64,000 nt of DNA from DASQGA01 sp963762085. GTDB taxonomy: Bacteria > Actinomycetota > Thermoleophilia > Gaiellales > Gaiellaceae. This document shows positions 41,301 through 49,407 of the stretch, piece by piece. The stretch lies in assembly GCA_963762085.1 (NCBI GenBank), contig CAVXJD010000007.1, forward strand, positions 124,001 through 188,000. The letters run 5' to 3'. The notes beneath the pieces were generated by a model, which was given only the letters and a program-made list of their open reading frames with translations, ran no database searches and had not been told where the DNA came from. The translations under genes and the position numbers were made by a program. The stretch's first letter is position 1; every line of letters begins with the position of its first letter.

Positions 41301-41616
41301 CGGTCAGAAACCCGTCCAGCCGGGCCACCACGCGCGGGGTCCCGGTCAGGCGGTCGAGGTCGACAACACCGTGGAATCCGAGCGAATCGAGCAGAGTCGC
41401 CTGCGCGGCTTGCATGGACGCCGTGGCCGATGCCTCCTGAGCGAGGACGGCAGGCTCGAGGCGAACGTCGAAGAACGAGCGCCCCTCCTGCTTTTTCGCG
41501 GGGCCGACGGCCCCTGCGGTGCCGGCGAGAACCAGGACCGCCAACGCACAGGCGAGGGCCGTTCCGATTCCAAGGCGCGGCCGGAACGTGCGCTGTAGAC
41601 CCCAGGCACGACTCAC
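38311..41616 (-). CDS. Secreted M36 (fungalysin-type) metallopeptidase, multidomain
   Basis: 1101-residue exported zinc protease. Signal peptide to about 37; FTP/PepSY propeptide (45-285); M36 catalytic domain with HEYTH (483-487) and Glu513 in GEGWSDWYAMDY; a carboxypeptidase-regulatory-like or CnaB-type module (around 725-800, GSLGGIVTEFDSGSPIAGARV); a discoidin/F5-8C-like module (around 810-930); and two C-terminal Ig-like repeats of about 80 residues, each with FRCRVDRNPFIAC or FQCKLDTRAFRAC and a final HTFYVRA/HVLLVRA strand. GTG start at 41616; TATAGA lies about 9 nt upstream. The repeats probably bind cell wall or substrate. Intact frame over 3.3 kb. Confidence 0.93.
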   Translation of the reverse strand: MSRAWGLQRTFRPRLGIGTALACALAVLVLAGTAGAVGPAKKQEGRSFFDVRLEPAVLAQEASATASMQAAQATLLDSLGFHGVVDLDRLTGTPRVVARLDGFLTGPREGGAQEIALGYVREHADAFGLDVGDFAALRLTRAYTDIGGTTHLRWVQTYGGIPALDNGLSASVTRDGRLVNVLGSPRRALWLADITPGLSAAAALGHSLRDAGAKLAPPRVVRRSAAPTRDTRFAGGHRAGLVLFAGPRGVRLGWRVLAHAKPTQVFDYVVDADTGQVLRRANLVDFAQARVFDYYPGAANGGAATLQVIDPWLAPGATTLTGPNAHAYVDANSDNVAEEVGPSSTPPATWDYLRTAFSYGDGNCPAGSYHCAWNHMVAGSWGTNKNQSATQLFYYVNTFHDYLAASPIGFNAAAGNFEVADPLLAEADDGAAGPGNLPDEFHRNNANMFTPPDGFSPRMQMYLFSPPFFPAVNGADDASVVYHEYTHGLSSRLVTDASGFQALHSAQAGAMGEGWSDWYAMDYLVGSGLAANTAADGDVTLDRYVGNNLRLLRTEGLDCPAGSLSSSCPGRGLAGSGGYTYGDFGRIFGSPETHADGEIWGQTLWDLRTVIGIPDARRLVTRAMELSPPEPSFLDMRNAILQADTVAGGTFRNQIWGVFATRGLGYFASSVDSGDAAPVEDFSQPPALGGPTGSLGGIVTEFDSGSPIAGARVGVAGHDSGFPGGLGADTGVAGDYVLSGIAAGSYPRVLATKPGYDGDVLSSVPIAPGARTTRNFMLRRDYASLAGGSAVVAHTGPNYSAFGCGPSAAFDQSLSTGWSTDLAGGSKSVTVRLPIPINIIDFAIDPGAVCGDDDSASLGQFSIATSPDGANFTASAAGALTAASNHHLNRVRPTGGTARVRFVRLTMHSSQSSDGAGAQFVDVSELEVYGLPLPPNTTLVSHPPKLTRKRTATFGFSSSLAGSTFRCRVDRNPFIACTTPTTVRSLTHGLHTFYVRAGKDGAFDATAAKWTWRVDLRAPNTTILTAPPVRFASRTARFTFRSSETGSTFQCKLDTRAFRACLARKTYRGLTGGRHVLLVRAKDRAGNLDPTPARHVWRVGS

Positions 41617-41714
41617 GTAACGATCTCTATACAGGCCCCAGGCATCGACTTCAAATCATCGGGCTGAGGGAGGACGGTCTCGTTCGGCGGCCGATCGAGG
41701 TCATGCCCGCCACC

Positions 41715-41720
41715 TAGGCT
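41715..41720 (+). promoter_or_regulatory. -10 box of the MtrA-like operon
   Basis: TAGGCT, 7 nt, then ATG at 41728; no ribosome-binding site. Confidence 0.4.
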
Positions 41721-41727
41721 TCAGCCG

Positions 41728-42411
41728 ATGGACGAGCGCGTGCTGCTCGTGGAGGACGACTCCTCGATCCGGGAGGTGGCGGCGCTCGGCTTGACGCAGG
41801 CCGGCTTCGCGGTCACGACGGCCTCCGACGGCAGGCAGGGACTCCTCGAGTTCCGGCAGGGGTCGTTCGACCTCGTCGTCCTCGATGTGATGCTTCCCGA
41901 GCTCGACGGCTTCGAAGTCTGTCGCGAGATCCGCCGTGAGAGCCGCGTTCCGATCGTGATGCTGTCGGCTCGGAGCGACACGGTCGACGTGGTGGTCGGG
42001 CTCGAGCTCGGCGCCGACGACTACGTGACGAAGCCGTTCGAGCTGCCCGAGCTCGTCGCTCGAGCGAGGGCCGTCATGCGGAGATCGGGTGAAGAGCCTC
42101 CGGAGCAGGCGCTGGCCGTCGGGGCACTCGAGATCGACCCGGGGAGCTACGAGGTGCGACGCGGGGATGAGCGGATCGAGCTGACCGCGACCGAGTTTCG
42201 GCTCCTCCTCGAGCTGGCCCGGCGGCCGCGGCAAGTGTTCACGCGAGAGCTCCTACTCGAGCGAGTCTGGAACTACGACTACCTGGGCGACTCCCGGCTC
42301 GTCGACGTTGCCGTCCAGCGCCTGCGCGCCAAGGTGGAGACCGACCCGAAGCACCCCACGCTCCTTCAGACCGTCCGTGGGGTCGGCTACAGGCTCGACC
42401 CGAGCGGATGA
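41728..42411 (+). CDS. OmpR-family response regulator (MtrA-like)
   Basis: 227 residues: receiver domain (Glu9-Asp10-Asp11, phosphoacceptor Asp53, Lys in YVTKPFELPEL) and an OmpR/PhoB winged helix (ELTATEFRLLLELARRPRQVFTRELLLERVW ... VQRLRAKVE, GVGYRLD). First gene of a three-gene operon with a membrane kinase and a GerMN lipoprotein, the same gene content as actinobacterial mtrA-mtrB-lpqB, which links cell envelope state to division. Orthology is inferred from this order and should be tested. The stop overlaps the kinase start (ATGA). Confidence 0.92.
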   Translation: MDERVLLVEDDSSIREVAALGLTQAGFAVTTASDGRQGLLEFRQGSFDLVVLDVMLPELDGFEVCREIRRESRVPIVMLSARSDTVDVVVGLELGADDYVTKPFELPELVARARAVMRRSGEEPPEQALAVGALEIDPGSYEVRRGDERIELTATEFRLLLELARRPRQVFTRELLLERVWNYDYLGDSRLVDVAVQRLRAKVETDPKHPTLLQTVRGVGYRLDPSG

Positions 42412-43871
42412 GCGAGCGGTCCCCGATCAGGCCGGGGCGGCTCCGCCGGCGCCTGACGATCGCCTTCATGCTCGTCGCCGGGCTCTCGGGCGCCGCACTG
42501 GCGGCCGGCTCCTACCTGGTTGCCCGGGAGAGTCGCCTGGACGACTCGGTCGATCGTGCGCTCGACCAGTCGCGCTTCAACCTCGAGTTCGCCTCCGATG
42601 TGCTCTCATCGCCGCAGTCGCGGACGGTTGCGGTGCGCCAGCTTCTCGACGCCCTCGAGCGCCGGAGCGGGTTCGCGACCGCAGTCCGCGTCGAGGGCCG
42701 GGACTTCTCTTCGAGTCTCTCCATCAGCGCAGCCCAGACGCCGCCGGACCTCATGGCGCAGGTACGGCAAGGGCAGCTGGCCTATCAGCGCACCGAGCTT
42801 GCGGGTACTCCGTATCTCGTGGTCGGAGGGCGTGTCTCCGAGGCCGAGCTCTACTTCTTCTTCTCGGAGTCGCAGCTTTTCGGCGAGCTCGACCAGCTCC
42901 GAACCATCCTGCTGGTCGGCCTCGCGCTGCTGGTACTGGTAGCCGGGGGTATCGGAGCGCTCGTTGCCCGGCGAACGCTTGCTCCGGTCGCCCAGGCGAG
43001 CGCCGCGGCGCGCTCGCTCGCAGAGGGGCTCCTGGCGACTCGCCTGCCACCGGGCGGCAGAGACGAGTTCGGGGCGTGGGCGGCTTCCTTCAACGAGATG
43101 GCCGAGGCTTTAGAGGGAAAGATCGCAGCTCTCTCGCTGGCACAGGCGCGGGAGCGGAGATTCACGTCCGACGTCGCACACGAGCTCCGGACGCCGGTCA
43201 CGGCCCTCGTAGGCGAAGCCTCGCTCCTCTCGGAGCATCTCGAGCAGATGCCGCCCGAGGCTCGCCGCCCGGCCGAGCTCGTCGTCGCCGACATCGCTCG
43301 CCTCCGACGACTGGTCGAGGACCTGATGGAGATTTCCCGCCTCGACGCCGGCCAGGGAGCCGTTCGACTCGAGCCTGTCGACCTGGCCTCCCTGGTGGAG
43401 GCGACCATCCGCGCGCGGGGCTGGACTGATCGCGTTCGCGTTGACGGTGCCGGCGCGGTCGTCGAGAGCGACCGCCGCCGGCTGGAGCAGATCGTCGCGA
43501 ACCTTGTCGGCAACGCCCTCGAGCACGGCGGCCCGGACGTCGCCGTGCGAACTGGAGCCGAAGGCGTCGGAGCCTTCGTCGAGGTCAGGGATCAGGGGCG
43601 CGGCATGACGCCGGAGGACCTGGAGCGCATCTTCGATCGCTTCTACAAGGCAGACCCGTCGCGAACCGGCTCCGGGAGCGGGCTCGGGCTCGCGATCGCG
43701 CTCGAGAATGCCCGTCTGCTCGGCGGCGACATCGAGGTCCGGAGCGAGCCTGGTCGCGGCAGCCAGTTCACCCTCCGTCTGCCGACCTCCGTGACTGAAC
43801 CGTTACAGAGCGGAAACGGGCCCGTTGCGGGCGGTGCGCAGGATGAGATGCGTAACCGAGTCGGAGGGTGA
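42408..43871 (+). CDS. Membrane sensor histidine kinase (MtrB-like)
   Basis: 487 residues. Two membrane spans (about 13-36 and 163-188) enclose a ~125-residue outside sensor domain; a HAMP domain, dimerisation helix with phosphoacceptor His in FTSDVAHELRTPVTAL, and HATPase domain (NLVGNALEHGG, DQGRGM, GSGSGLGLAIALENARLLGG) follow. It partners the regulator encoded upstream (4-bp overlap). The sensor is shorter than in MtrB of mycobacteria. The end overlaps or abuts the lipoprotein gene, completing an MtrAB-LpqB-like trio. Confidence 0.92.
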   Translation: MSERSPIRPGRLRRRLTIAFMLVAGLSGAALAAGSYLVARESRLDDSVDRALDQSRFNLEFASDVLSSPQSRTVAVRQLLDALERRSGFATAVRVEGRDFSSSLSISAAQTPPDLMAQVRQGQLAYQRTELAGTPYLVVGGRVSEAELYFFFSESQLFGELDQLRTILLVGLALLVLVAGGIGALVARRTLAPVAQASAAARSLAEGLLATRLPPGGRDEFGAWAASFNEMAEALEGKIAALSLAQARERRFTSDVAHELRTPVTALVGEASLLSEHLEQMPPEARRPAELVVADIARLRRLVEDLMEISRLDAGQGAVRLEPVDLASLVEATIRARGWTDRVRVDGAGAVVESDRRRLEQIVANLVGNALEHGGPDVAVRTGAEGVGAFVEVRDQGRGMTPEDLERIFDRFYKADPSRTGSGSGLGLAIALENARLLGGDIEVRSEPGRGSQFTLRLPTSVTEPLQSGNGPVAGGAQDEMRNRVGG

Positions 43872-43873
43872 CC

Positions 43874-44812
43874 ATGAAACGCCTCGCATTGATCGTGATC
43901 GGATTCGGCCTCGCCGGAGGCGTGGGACTCGCGGCTGCCGGGTGCGGTCAAGACGGAGCTGTTCCCGTCGGCGCGGTCTCGACGGAGGTCCCGGTCGGCC
44001 AGACCGTGACGGACTCGGCGAGCGAGACGGCGCCGCCACCCACGGAGACCGACTCCGGCACGGTCGCTGAGACCGGCTCGAGCAGCGCGTCGGGCGTCCT
44101 CTATCAGGTGTGGCTCGTTCGGGGCGAGTCACTTTTCGTCACGTGGCGGGAGCGGGAGGGCACGCCCCGGGTAGGCACGGCAGCGATGGAAGACCTCCTT
44201 GCCGGCCCCACGCCGCTGGAAGCCCGAGCGGGCGTGGGCACTGTCATCCCGGCCGGCACCCGCCTGCTGGGTCTCACGGTTTCGAACGGTGTCGCGACTG
44301 TCGATCTGAGCTCCGAGTTCGAGTCCGGCGGCGGATCGGCCTCGATGTCGGCCAGGCTCGCCCAGGTGGCGTGCACGCTCGATCAGTTCGAGACCGTGAA
44401 GGGGGTCAGCTTCGAGCTCGACGGGCAGCCGGTGGACGTCTTCTCGGGCGAAGGGATCGTCCTCGACCATCCGGTTCGGTGCCGGGACTACGAGGACCTC
44501 CTCCCCGTCATCCTGGTCGAACACCCTGCGATCGGTCAACGCGTCGAGAGCGGCATCACGGTCTCGGGGAGCGCCAACGTCTTCGAGGCCAACGTGACGG
44601 TCAGGGTGCTGGACGCGGGCGGCACCGAGCTGTCGCGCGGATTCACCACTGCGACCTGCGGAACGGGCTGTCGGGGGACGTTCTCGATGGACGTGGACTT
44701 CGAGGTCACCCACGAGCAGGCGGGGACTATTGTCATTTCCGACGATGACGCGGCGGGCACCGGCAAGCCCCCGCACGAGGTTCGCATCCCAGTCACCCTC
44801 ATGCCGAGCTGA
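43874..44812 (+). CDS. GerMN/Gmad2 lipoprotein (LpqB-like)
   Basis: About 312 residues. Lipobox L-A-A-A-G-C (Cys24), a Thr/Ser/Glu-rich linker, a GerMN domain (about 75-185: VYLVRGESLFVTWRE-like start, MEDLLAGPTPLEARAGVGTVIP, GVATVDLSSEF), then a Gmad2 Ig-like domain (about 205-310: VEHPAIGQRVESGITVSGSANVFEA). It is anchored outside and probably modulates the kinase encoded just before it, as LpqB does for MtrB (inference from family). Start: ATG 43874 with GGAGGG 5 nt upstream; GTG 43868 overlapping the kinase stop is an alternative. A strong terminator follows. Confidence 0.88.
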   Translation: MKRLALIVIGFGLAGGVGLAAAGCGQDGAVPVGAVSTEVPVGQTVTDSASETAPPPTETDSGTVAETGSSSASGVLYQVWLVRGESLFVTWREREGTPRVGTAAMEDLLAGPTPLEARAGVGTVIPAGTRLLGLTVSNGVATVDLSSEFESGGGSASMSARLAQVACTLDQFETVKGVSFELDGQPVDVFSGEGIVLDHPVRCRDYEDLLPVILVEHPAIGQRVESGITVSGSANVFEANVTVRVLDAGGTELSRGFTTATCGTGCRGTFSMDVDFEVTHEQAGTIVISDDDAAGTGKPPHEVRIPVTLMPS

Positions 44813-44836
44813 ATTCGGCCGATAAGTGATTTCGAG

Positions 44837-44868
44837 AAGAGCCCCTGGCCGCCGGGGCTCTTCCTTTT
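44837..44868 (+). terminator. Rho-independent terminator of the MtrAB-LpqB-like operon
   Basis: A 9-bp stem (AAGAGCCCC, 44837-44845; GGGGCTCTT, 44854-44862) followed by CCTTTT. It is the most classical terminator in the window. Confidence 0.9.
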
Positions 44869-44912
44869 AACCCTTGGACGAGCATCGGCGAGGCAGCTAG
44901 ATTCGAGCCGGC

Positions 44913-45347
44913 GTGGCCTCCGATCCGAGCGACTCGCACACTGCCCTCACAGGCCGCTGCTTGTGCGGTGGGGTGCTCTACGAGGTGACCCTGCCTTTCC
45001 GGCGTGCGAGCCACTGCCACTGCTCGCGGTGCCGCAAGCATTCCGGTGCAGCTGCTTCCACCCAGGGACGGGTACCTCGGGAGGGCTTTCGATTGGTTCG
45101 AGGCGAGGAGCTCGTTCGGGTCTACCGGCCCGAGGGCGGCATGGCCAAGGCCTTCTGCTCCGTCTGCGGCTCGAGCCTGTTCGGAGGCACCTGGCCGGAA
45201 GGACCCGAGATCTCGATCCGCCTCGGCACGCTCGACGCCGATCCGGGCATCCGGCCGCAGTACCGCACCTTCGTCGCGGACAAGGCTCCCTGGGACGAGG
45301 TCCCGGAGGACGGCTTGCCCCGGTACGAGGCTGGCAATCCCTCCTAG
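44913..45347 (+). CDS. GFA/CENP-V-family zinc protein
   Basis: 144 residues with the full set of zinc cysteines: CLCG (Cys16, Cys18), CHCSRC (Cys35, Cys37, Cys40) and CSVC (Cys82, Cys85). The family includes enzymes named for glutathione-dependent formaldehyde activation, but most members have unknown substrates; small-thiol adduct handling is plausible. GTG start at 44913 with TAGATT 9 nt before it (44898-44903) and no Shine-Dalgarno sequence. It is followed 45 bp later by the CocE-like hydrolase and may share its transcript. Confidence 0.88.
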   Translation: MASDPSDSHTALTGRCLCGGVLYEVTLPFRRASHCHCSRCRKHSGAAASTQGRVPREGFRLVRGEELVRVYRPEGGMAKAFCSVCGSSLFGGTWPEGPEISIRLGTLDADPGIRPQYRTFVADKAPWDEVPEDGLPRYEAGNPS

Positions 45348-45392
45348 ACACCTCCGGCGGCGAAGGGGCGGGCCGCCGTGAGAAGGTGAGAC

Positions 45393-47408
45393 GTGCGAAT
45401 TCGCTCGGACTACCCGTGCCAGGTGCGCGAGCTCGAGAACGTCTGGATTCCACTGCCGGACGGGACTCGCCTGGCGGCCAGGGTCTGGCTCCCCGAAGGC
45501 TCGGATGCCGACCCGGTGCCCGCGATCCTCGAGTACATCCCCTACCGGAAGAACGACTGGACCTGGCGGCGCGACTCCACCATGCACCCCTACTTCGCCG
45601 GGCACGGATATGCGTGCGTCCGCGTCGACCTGCGCGGAGCCGGCGAATCGGACGGTGTCCTCCTCGACGAGTACCTCGAACAGGAGCTGGACGACGGGGT
45701 CGAGGCTGTCGTCTGGATCGCGGCCCAGCCCTGGTGCACCGGCGCCGTCGGCATGTTCGGGATCTCCTGGGGAGGGTTCAACGGGCTCCAAATCGCAGCT
45801 CGCCGCCCGCCCGCCCTGAAGACGGTGATCACGCTCTGCTCGACGGACGATCGCTATGCCGACGACGTCCACTACATGGGTGGCTGCCTGCTCGGAGTGG
45901 ACATGCTCCCCTGGGCTTCGCTCATGTACGTCTGGAACGGAACCCCGCCCGATCCGGAAATCGTGGGCGACGGCTGGCGCGAGACGTGGCTCAACCGCCT
46001 GGCCGAAACCCCGCCCTACGTCGAGGCGTGGCTCACCCACCAACGGCGTGATGCGTACTGGCAGCACGGCTCGGTCTGCGAGGACTTCTCCGCCATCGAA
46101 TGCCCCGTCTACGCGATGGGAGGCTGGGTGGACGGGTACTCGAACGCGATCCCCAGGCTCCTGGAGGGGCTGCCGGGCACGAGCAAGGGCCTGATCGGGC
46201 CATGGGGTCACGGCTTTCCGCACGACGCCCTGCCGGGCCCCCAGATCGGCTTCCTGCAGGAGTGCCTGCGCTGGTGGGACCGCTGGCTGAAGGGCGAGGA
46301 GAACGGCATCGAGAAGGAGCCCGTGCTCCACGCCTGGATGCAAGACGCGGCCCAGCCGGACGCCCAGCCGGAGGAGCGGCCAGGCCGGTGGGTGACGGAG
46401 CAGTCATGGCCTCCCGCGGACTACGAGCTGCGCCGGCTGGCGCTCGGAGACGGCACTCTCCACGATGGAACCTCCCAGGACGCGCGGCTCGATTTCCTGG
46501 GAGCGCAAACATGCGGCCTCGATGCCGGCCTCTGGTGCCCCTACGGAGACGCGCTCGACCAGCCGCCGGATCAACGATCCGAGGACGGCCTTTCCCTCAC
46601 GTTCGACTCGGCTCCGCTCATTGAGCCGTTCGAGCTCTTGGGCTTCCCGGAGGCAGTGCTCACGCTTGCCGTCGACCGGCCGCATGCCCTCGTCGCGGTC
46701 CGGCTCTGCGACGTCTCACCGAACGGCCAGTCGACGCTCGTCACCAGGGGGCTCCTGAACCTCACGCACAGGGAGTCCCACGAGCAGCCGGAGCCTCTCG
46801 AGCCCGGACAGCAGTACGAGGCTCGCGTTCGGCTGAACGCGATCGCGCACTCGTTTCCGGTCGGGCATCGCCTCCGGCTGGCCGTCTCACCCACCTACTG
46901 GCCCTGGGCGTGGCCGTCTCCGGAGCCCGTAACCCTCTCCCTCTTTACCGGCTCGAGCCGCCTGGAGCTGCCCGTACGCCCGCCCCGACCCGAGGATCAG
47001 GAGCTCCCTCCGTTCCAGGCACCCGAGGGTTCGGCGCCGATCGAAGTCGACGAGATCACGGCCGGATCGGCGGCCCGGAGGATCGAGCGCGACGTGGCGA
47101 CCGGGACGGTCACGCTCACCTACGAGTACGGCGGGGGCAGGCGGATCCTCCCGAATGGAATCGAGCTCGAGGACTCCGGACGGGAGATCTTCACGATCGT
47201 TGAGGGAGATCCGCTGTCGGCCCGGATCCGGTGCGAAGGCCTCGTCGCAGTCGGCCGCGGCGACTGGCGCACCCGGGTCGAGACGGAGAGCGAGCTCTGG
47301 TCGGACGCAACCAGCTTCCACACCCGCAACCGGATCGAGACGTTCGAGGGCGACGTGAAGGTGCACGAGGACGAGCGAACCTTCAGCGTCCCGCGCGACC
47401 TCGTCTGA
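45393..47408 (+). CDS. CocE/NonD-family hydrolase (X-Pro dipeptidyl-peptidase-like)
   Basis: 671 residues, three-domain S15-type serine hydrolase. The alpha/beta-hydrolase domain has nucleophile Ser125 in GISWGG and DLRGAGESDG; the C-terminal jelly-roll domain (about 390-530, LFTGSSRLELPVRPP) is typical. There is an extra ~120-residue tail. Members cleave esters or X-Pro peptides; the substrate here is unknown. No signal peptide, so cytoplasmic. GTG start at 45393 with GAAGGTGAG upstream. It ends back-to-back (no gap) with the peptide ABC transporter operon, whose products could supply substrate (inference). Confidence 0.9.
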   Translation: MRIRSDYPCQVRELENVWIPLPDGTRLAARVWLPEGSDADPVPAILEYIPYRKNDWTWRRDSTMHPYFAGHGYACVRVDLRGAGESDGVLLDEYLEQELDDGVEAVVWIAAQPWCTGAVGMFGISWGGFNGLQIAARRPPALKTVITLCSTDDRYADDVHYMGGCLLGVDMLPWASLMYVWNGTPPDPEIVGDGWRETWLNRLAETPPYVEAWLTHQRRDAYWQHGSVCEDFSAIECPVYAMGGWVDGYSNAIPRLLEGLPGTSKGLIGPWGHGFPHDALPGPQIGFLQECLRWWDRWLKGEENGIEKEPVLHAWMQDAAQPDAQPEERPGRWVTEQSWPPADYELRRLALGDGTLHDGTSQDARLDFLGAQTCGLDAGLWCPYGDALDQPPDQRSEDGLSLTFDSAPLIEPFELLGFPEAVLTLAVDRPHALVAVRLCDVSPNGQSTLVTRGLLNLTHRESHEQPEPLEPGQQYEARVRLNAIAHSFPVGHRLRLAVSPTYWPWAWPSPEPVTLSLFTGSSRLELPVRPPRPEDQELPPFQAPEGSAPIEVDEITAGSAARRIERDVATGTVTLTYEYGGGRRILPNGIELEDSGREIFTIVEGDPLSARIRCEGLVAVGRGDWRTRVETESELWSDATSFHTRNRIETFEGDVKVHEDERTFSVPRDLV

Positions 47409-48431
47409 CTACCAGGCGCGGATGCAGGCGGCCCGGTGCTCTGGCGACTGGCTCCCGGCCGTGCGCCGGAGCTCCGGGTCGACTTGCTTGCACTCCGGAA
47501 TCGCAATCGGGCAGCGGGGATGGAAACGGCAGCCCACTGGAATCTGTATGGGGTCGGGCGTTTCTCCCTGGAGGATCTGGGGCCGGGACCGCTCGTGCGG
47601 GTCTCGCTTCGGAACGACCGAGAGAAGCGCCTTCGTGTAGGGATGCTGCGGGTTCCGAACGACCTCCCGCGCAGGCCCTTCCTCGACGATCCGCCCGAGG
47701 TACATGACCGCGATCCGGTTCGCGAAGTGAGCGGCGGTCGAAAGGTCGTGCGTGATCATCAGGATCCCCAACCCCTCCTGCCGCAGGCCGTCCAGAAGCC
47801 GCAGAACCCCGGCCCGCACCGAGACGTCGAGCATCGATACGGGCTCGTCGGCGAGTAGGAGCTTCGGGTTCAGAACGAGACTCGCCGCAATCGCGACGCG
47901 CTGCCGCTGACCTCCGGACAGCTCGTGCGGGAACCTGTCGACGTAGAGCTCTGGCGGAGTCAAGCCAGCCCGCTGTAGGGCTTCGAGAACGCGACCGCGT
48001 CGTTCTTCCTTCGAGCCCCCAAGACCGTGCACTTGAAGCGGTTCCTCCACGGTCGCGCTAACGCGGAACCTTGGGTCGAGCGATTCGTAGGGATCCTGGT
48101 AGATGAGCTGCATCTCGCGCCGGAGTGGCCTCAGCTCCCTGGGCCCGAGGCGCGTGATGTCTCTTCCTTCGAAGCGGATCGCGCCGGAATCGGGCTCGAT
48201 TAGGCGAAGCACCGTGTGCGCAGTCGTCGTCTTGCCGCAACCCGACTCGCCGACGAGTGCGAGCATTTCGCCCTCCCGGAGGGTGAAGGACACGCCCTCG
48301 ACTGCGTGGACGACCGAGCGGGGCCTGCGCGCGACCGCGGCGACGAACCCGCGCGGCACGGGGTAGCGCGTCACGAGGCTCTCCACTTCGAGGAGAGGCG
48401 CCGCTCCGTCTCCAGTCGCGACCTGGCTCAC
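47409..48431 (-). CDS. Oligopeptide/dipeptide ABC transporter ATP-binding protein (OppF/DppF type)
   Basis: 340 residues. Walker A ALVGESGCGKTTT, signature LSGGQRQRVAIA, Walker B LLLADEP, switch ITHDLSTAAHFA, and the C-terminal Opp-family extension with a CRFHPRCPIAIPEC cysteine patch. It energises the peptide importer with the ATPase encoded just before it. Start: GTG at 48429-48431 overlapping the previous stop (GTGA); a longer frame to 48542 has no support. Last gene of the eight-gene operon; it ends directly against the CocE-like gene. Confidence 0.92.
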   Translation of the reverse strand: MSQVATGDGAAPLLEVESLVTRYPVPRGFVAAVARRPRSVVHAVEGVSFTLREGEMLALVGESGCGKTTTAHTVLRLIEPDSGAIRFEGRDITRLGPRELRPLRREMQLIYQDPYESLDPRFRVSATVEEPLQVHGLGGSKEERRGRVLEALQRAGLTPPELYVDRFPHELSGGQRQRVAIAASLVLNPKLLLADEPVSMLDVSVRAGVLRLLDGLRQEGLGILMITHDLSTAAHFANRIAVMYLGRIVEEGPAREVVRNPQHPYTKALLSVVPKRDPHERSRPQILQGETPDPIQIPVGCRFHPRCPIAIPECKQVDPELRRTAGSQSPEHRAACIRAW

Positions 48432-49405
48432 GAGGCAGCTGCCACAGCCCGGTCGTTCAGATGGCAGGCCGCGACGTGTCCGTCGCCGACTTTCAAGAGG
48501 CGCGGCTTCAGGTGTGCACACGGATGAAACGTCCGGTCGCACCGTGGGGCGAAGGGGCAGCCCTCGATCGGCCGGTCGAGCCTCGGCGGGGTTCCCGGGA
48601 TCGAGACGACCTCCCCATCGCCGTAGAGATCGGGCGTCGCCGCGAAGAGAAGACGCGTGTAAGGGTGCCGTGGCGCGTGGTAGAGGACGTCGGTCGGGCC
48701 AGATTCCATGATCTCCCCGGCGTACATCACGGCCGCACGTCCGCAGACCTGCGCGACGACCGGCAGGTCGTGAGTGACGATAATGAGCGAAAGCCCGAAG
48801 TCGTCTGCGAGGCCGACAAGCAACTCGAGGATCTGGGCCTGCACCATCACGTCGAGTGCCGTCGTAGGCTCGTCCGCGAGCACCACCTTCGGGTTGCAGG
48901 CGAGTGCCATCGCGATCGCTGCACGCTGGCGCATCCCACCCGAGAACTCATGCGGGTAGCTGTCGACCCGACTCGCACCGATGCCGACCGTCTCGAGGAG
49001 CTCGCGCGCCCGTGTCCAGGCCTGCTTCCCTTCCGCGATGTCGTGCAGCTCCATCGGCTCCACAATTTGCTTCCCGACCGTCTGCACCGGGTTGAAGGCG
49101 TTCATCGCCCCTTGAAAGATCATCGAGACGTCCTTCCAGCGATGAGGGCTGACCGACTCCTCGCCGCGCTCGAGGATGTTTGCTCCGTTCAGCCGGACCG
49201 CCCCGGCGACACTCGCGTTCGGGGGCAGGAGCCCCATCATGGCTAGGATCGCCGTCGTTTTTCCGCACCCGGACTCCCCCACAAGCCCGAACCGCTCACC
49301 CGGCCGGAGCTCGATCGAGATGCCTTTGACGGCGTGGAGATCCCCCCCGCCCTTCAGGTCGAACCAGACGTGCAGGTCCTCGACAGCGAGGAGCGGCTCG
49401 CTCAC
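48428..49405 (-). CDS. Oligopeptide/dipeptide ABC transporter ATP-binding protein (OppD/DppD type)
   Basis: 325 residues. Walker A GLVGESGCGKTTA, signature FSGGMRQRAAIA, Walker B VVLADEP, switch VTHDLPVVAQVC, and the family C-terminal cysteine segment (GCPFAPRCDRTFHPC). Start: GTG at 49403-49405, 2 nt after the permease stop and preceded by AAGGG; the longer frame to 49624 runs into the permease gene. Half of the ATPase pair of the peptide importer. Confidence 0.92.
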   Translation of the reverse strand: MSEPLLAVEDLHVWFDLKGGGDLHAVKGISIELRPGERFGLVGESGCGKTTAILAMMGLLPPNASVAGAVRLNGANILERGEESVSPHRWKDVSMIFQGAMNAFNPVQTVGKQIVEPMELHDIAEGKQAWTRARELLETVGIGASRVDSYPHEFSGGMRQRAAIAMALACNPKVVLADEPTTALDVMVQAQILELLVGLADDFGLSLIIVTHDLPVVAQVCGRAAVMYAGEIMESGPTDVLYHAPRHPYTRLLFAATPDLYGDGEVVSIPGTPPRLDRPIEGCPFAPRCDRTFHPCAHLKPRLLKVGDGHVAACHLNDRAVAAAS

Positions 49406-49407
49406 CT

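Noticed and set aside
44799..46343. 514-codon minus-strand frame over the GFA and CocE genes
   Set aside because: It spans two plus-strand genes with recognisable motifs and their intergenic gap; a GC-rich antisense frame.
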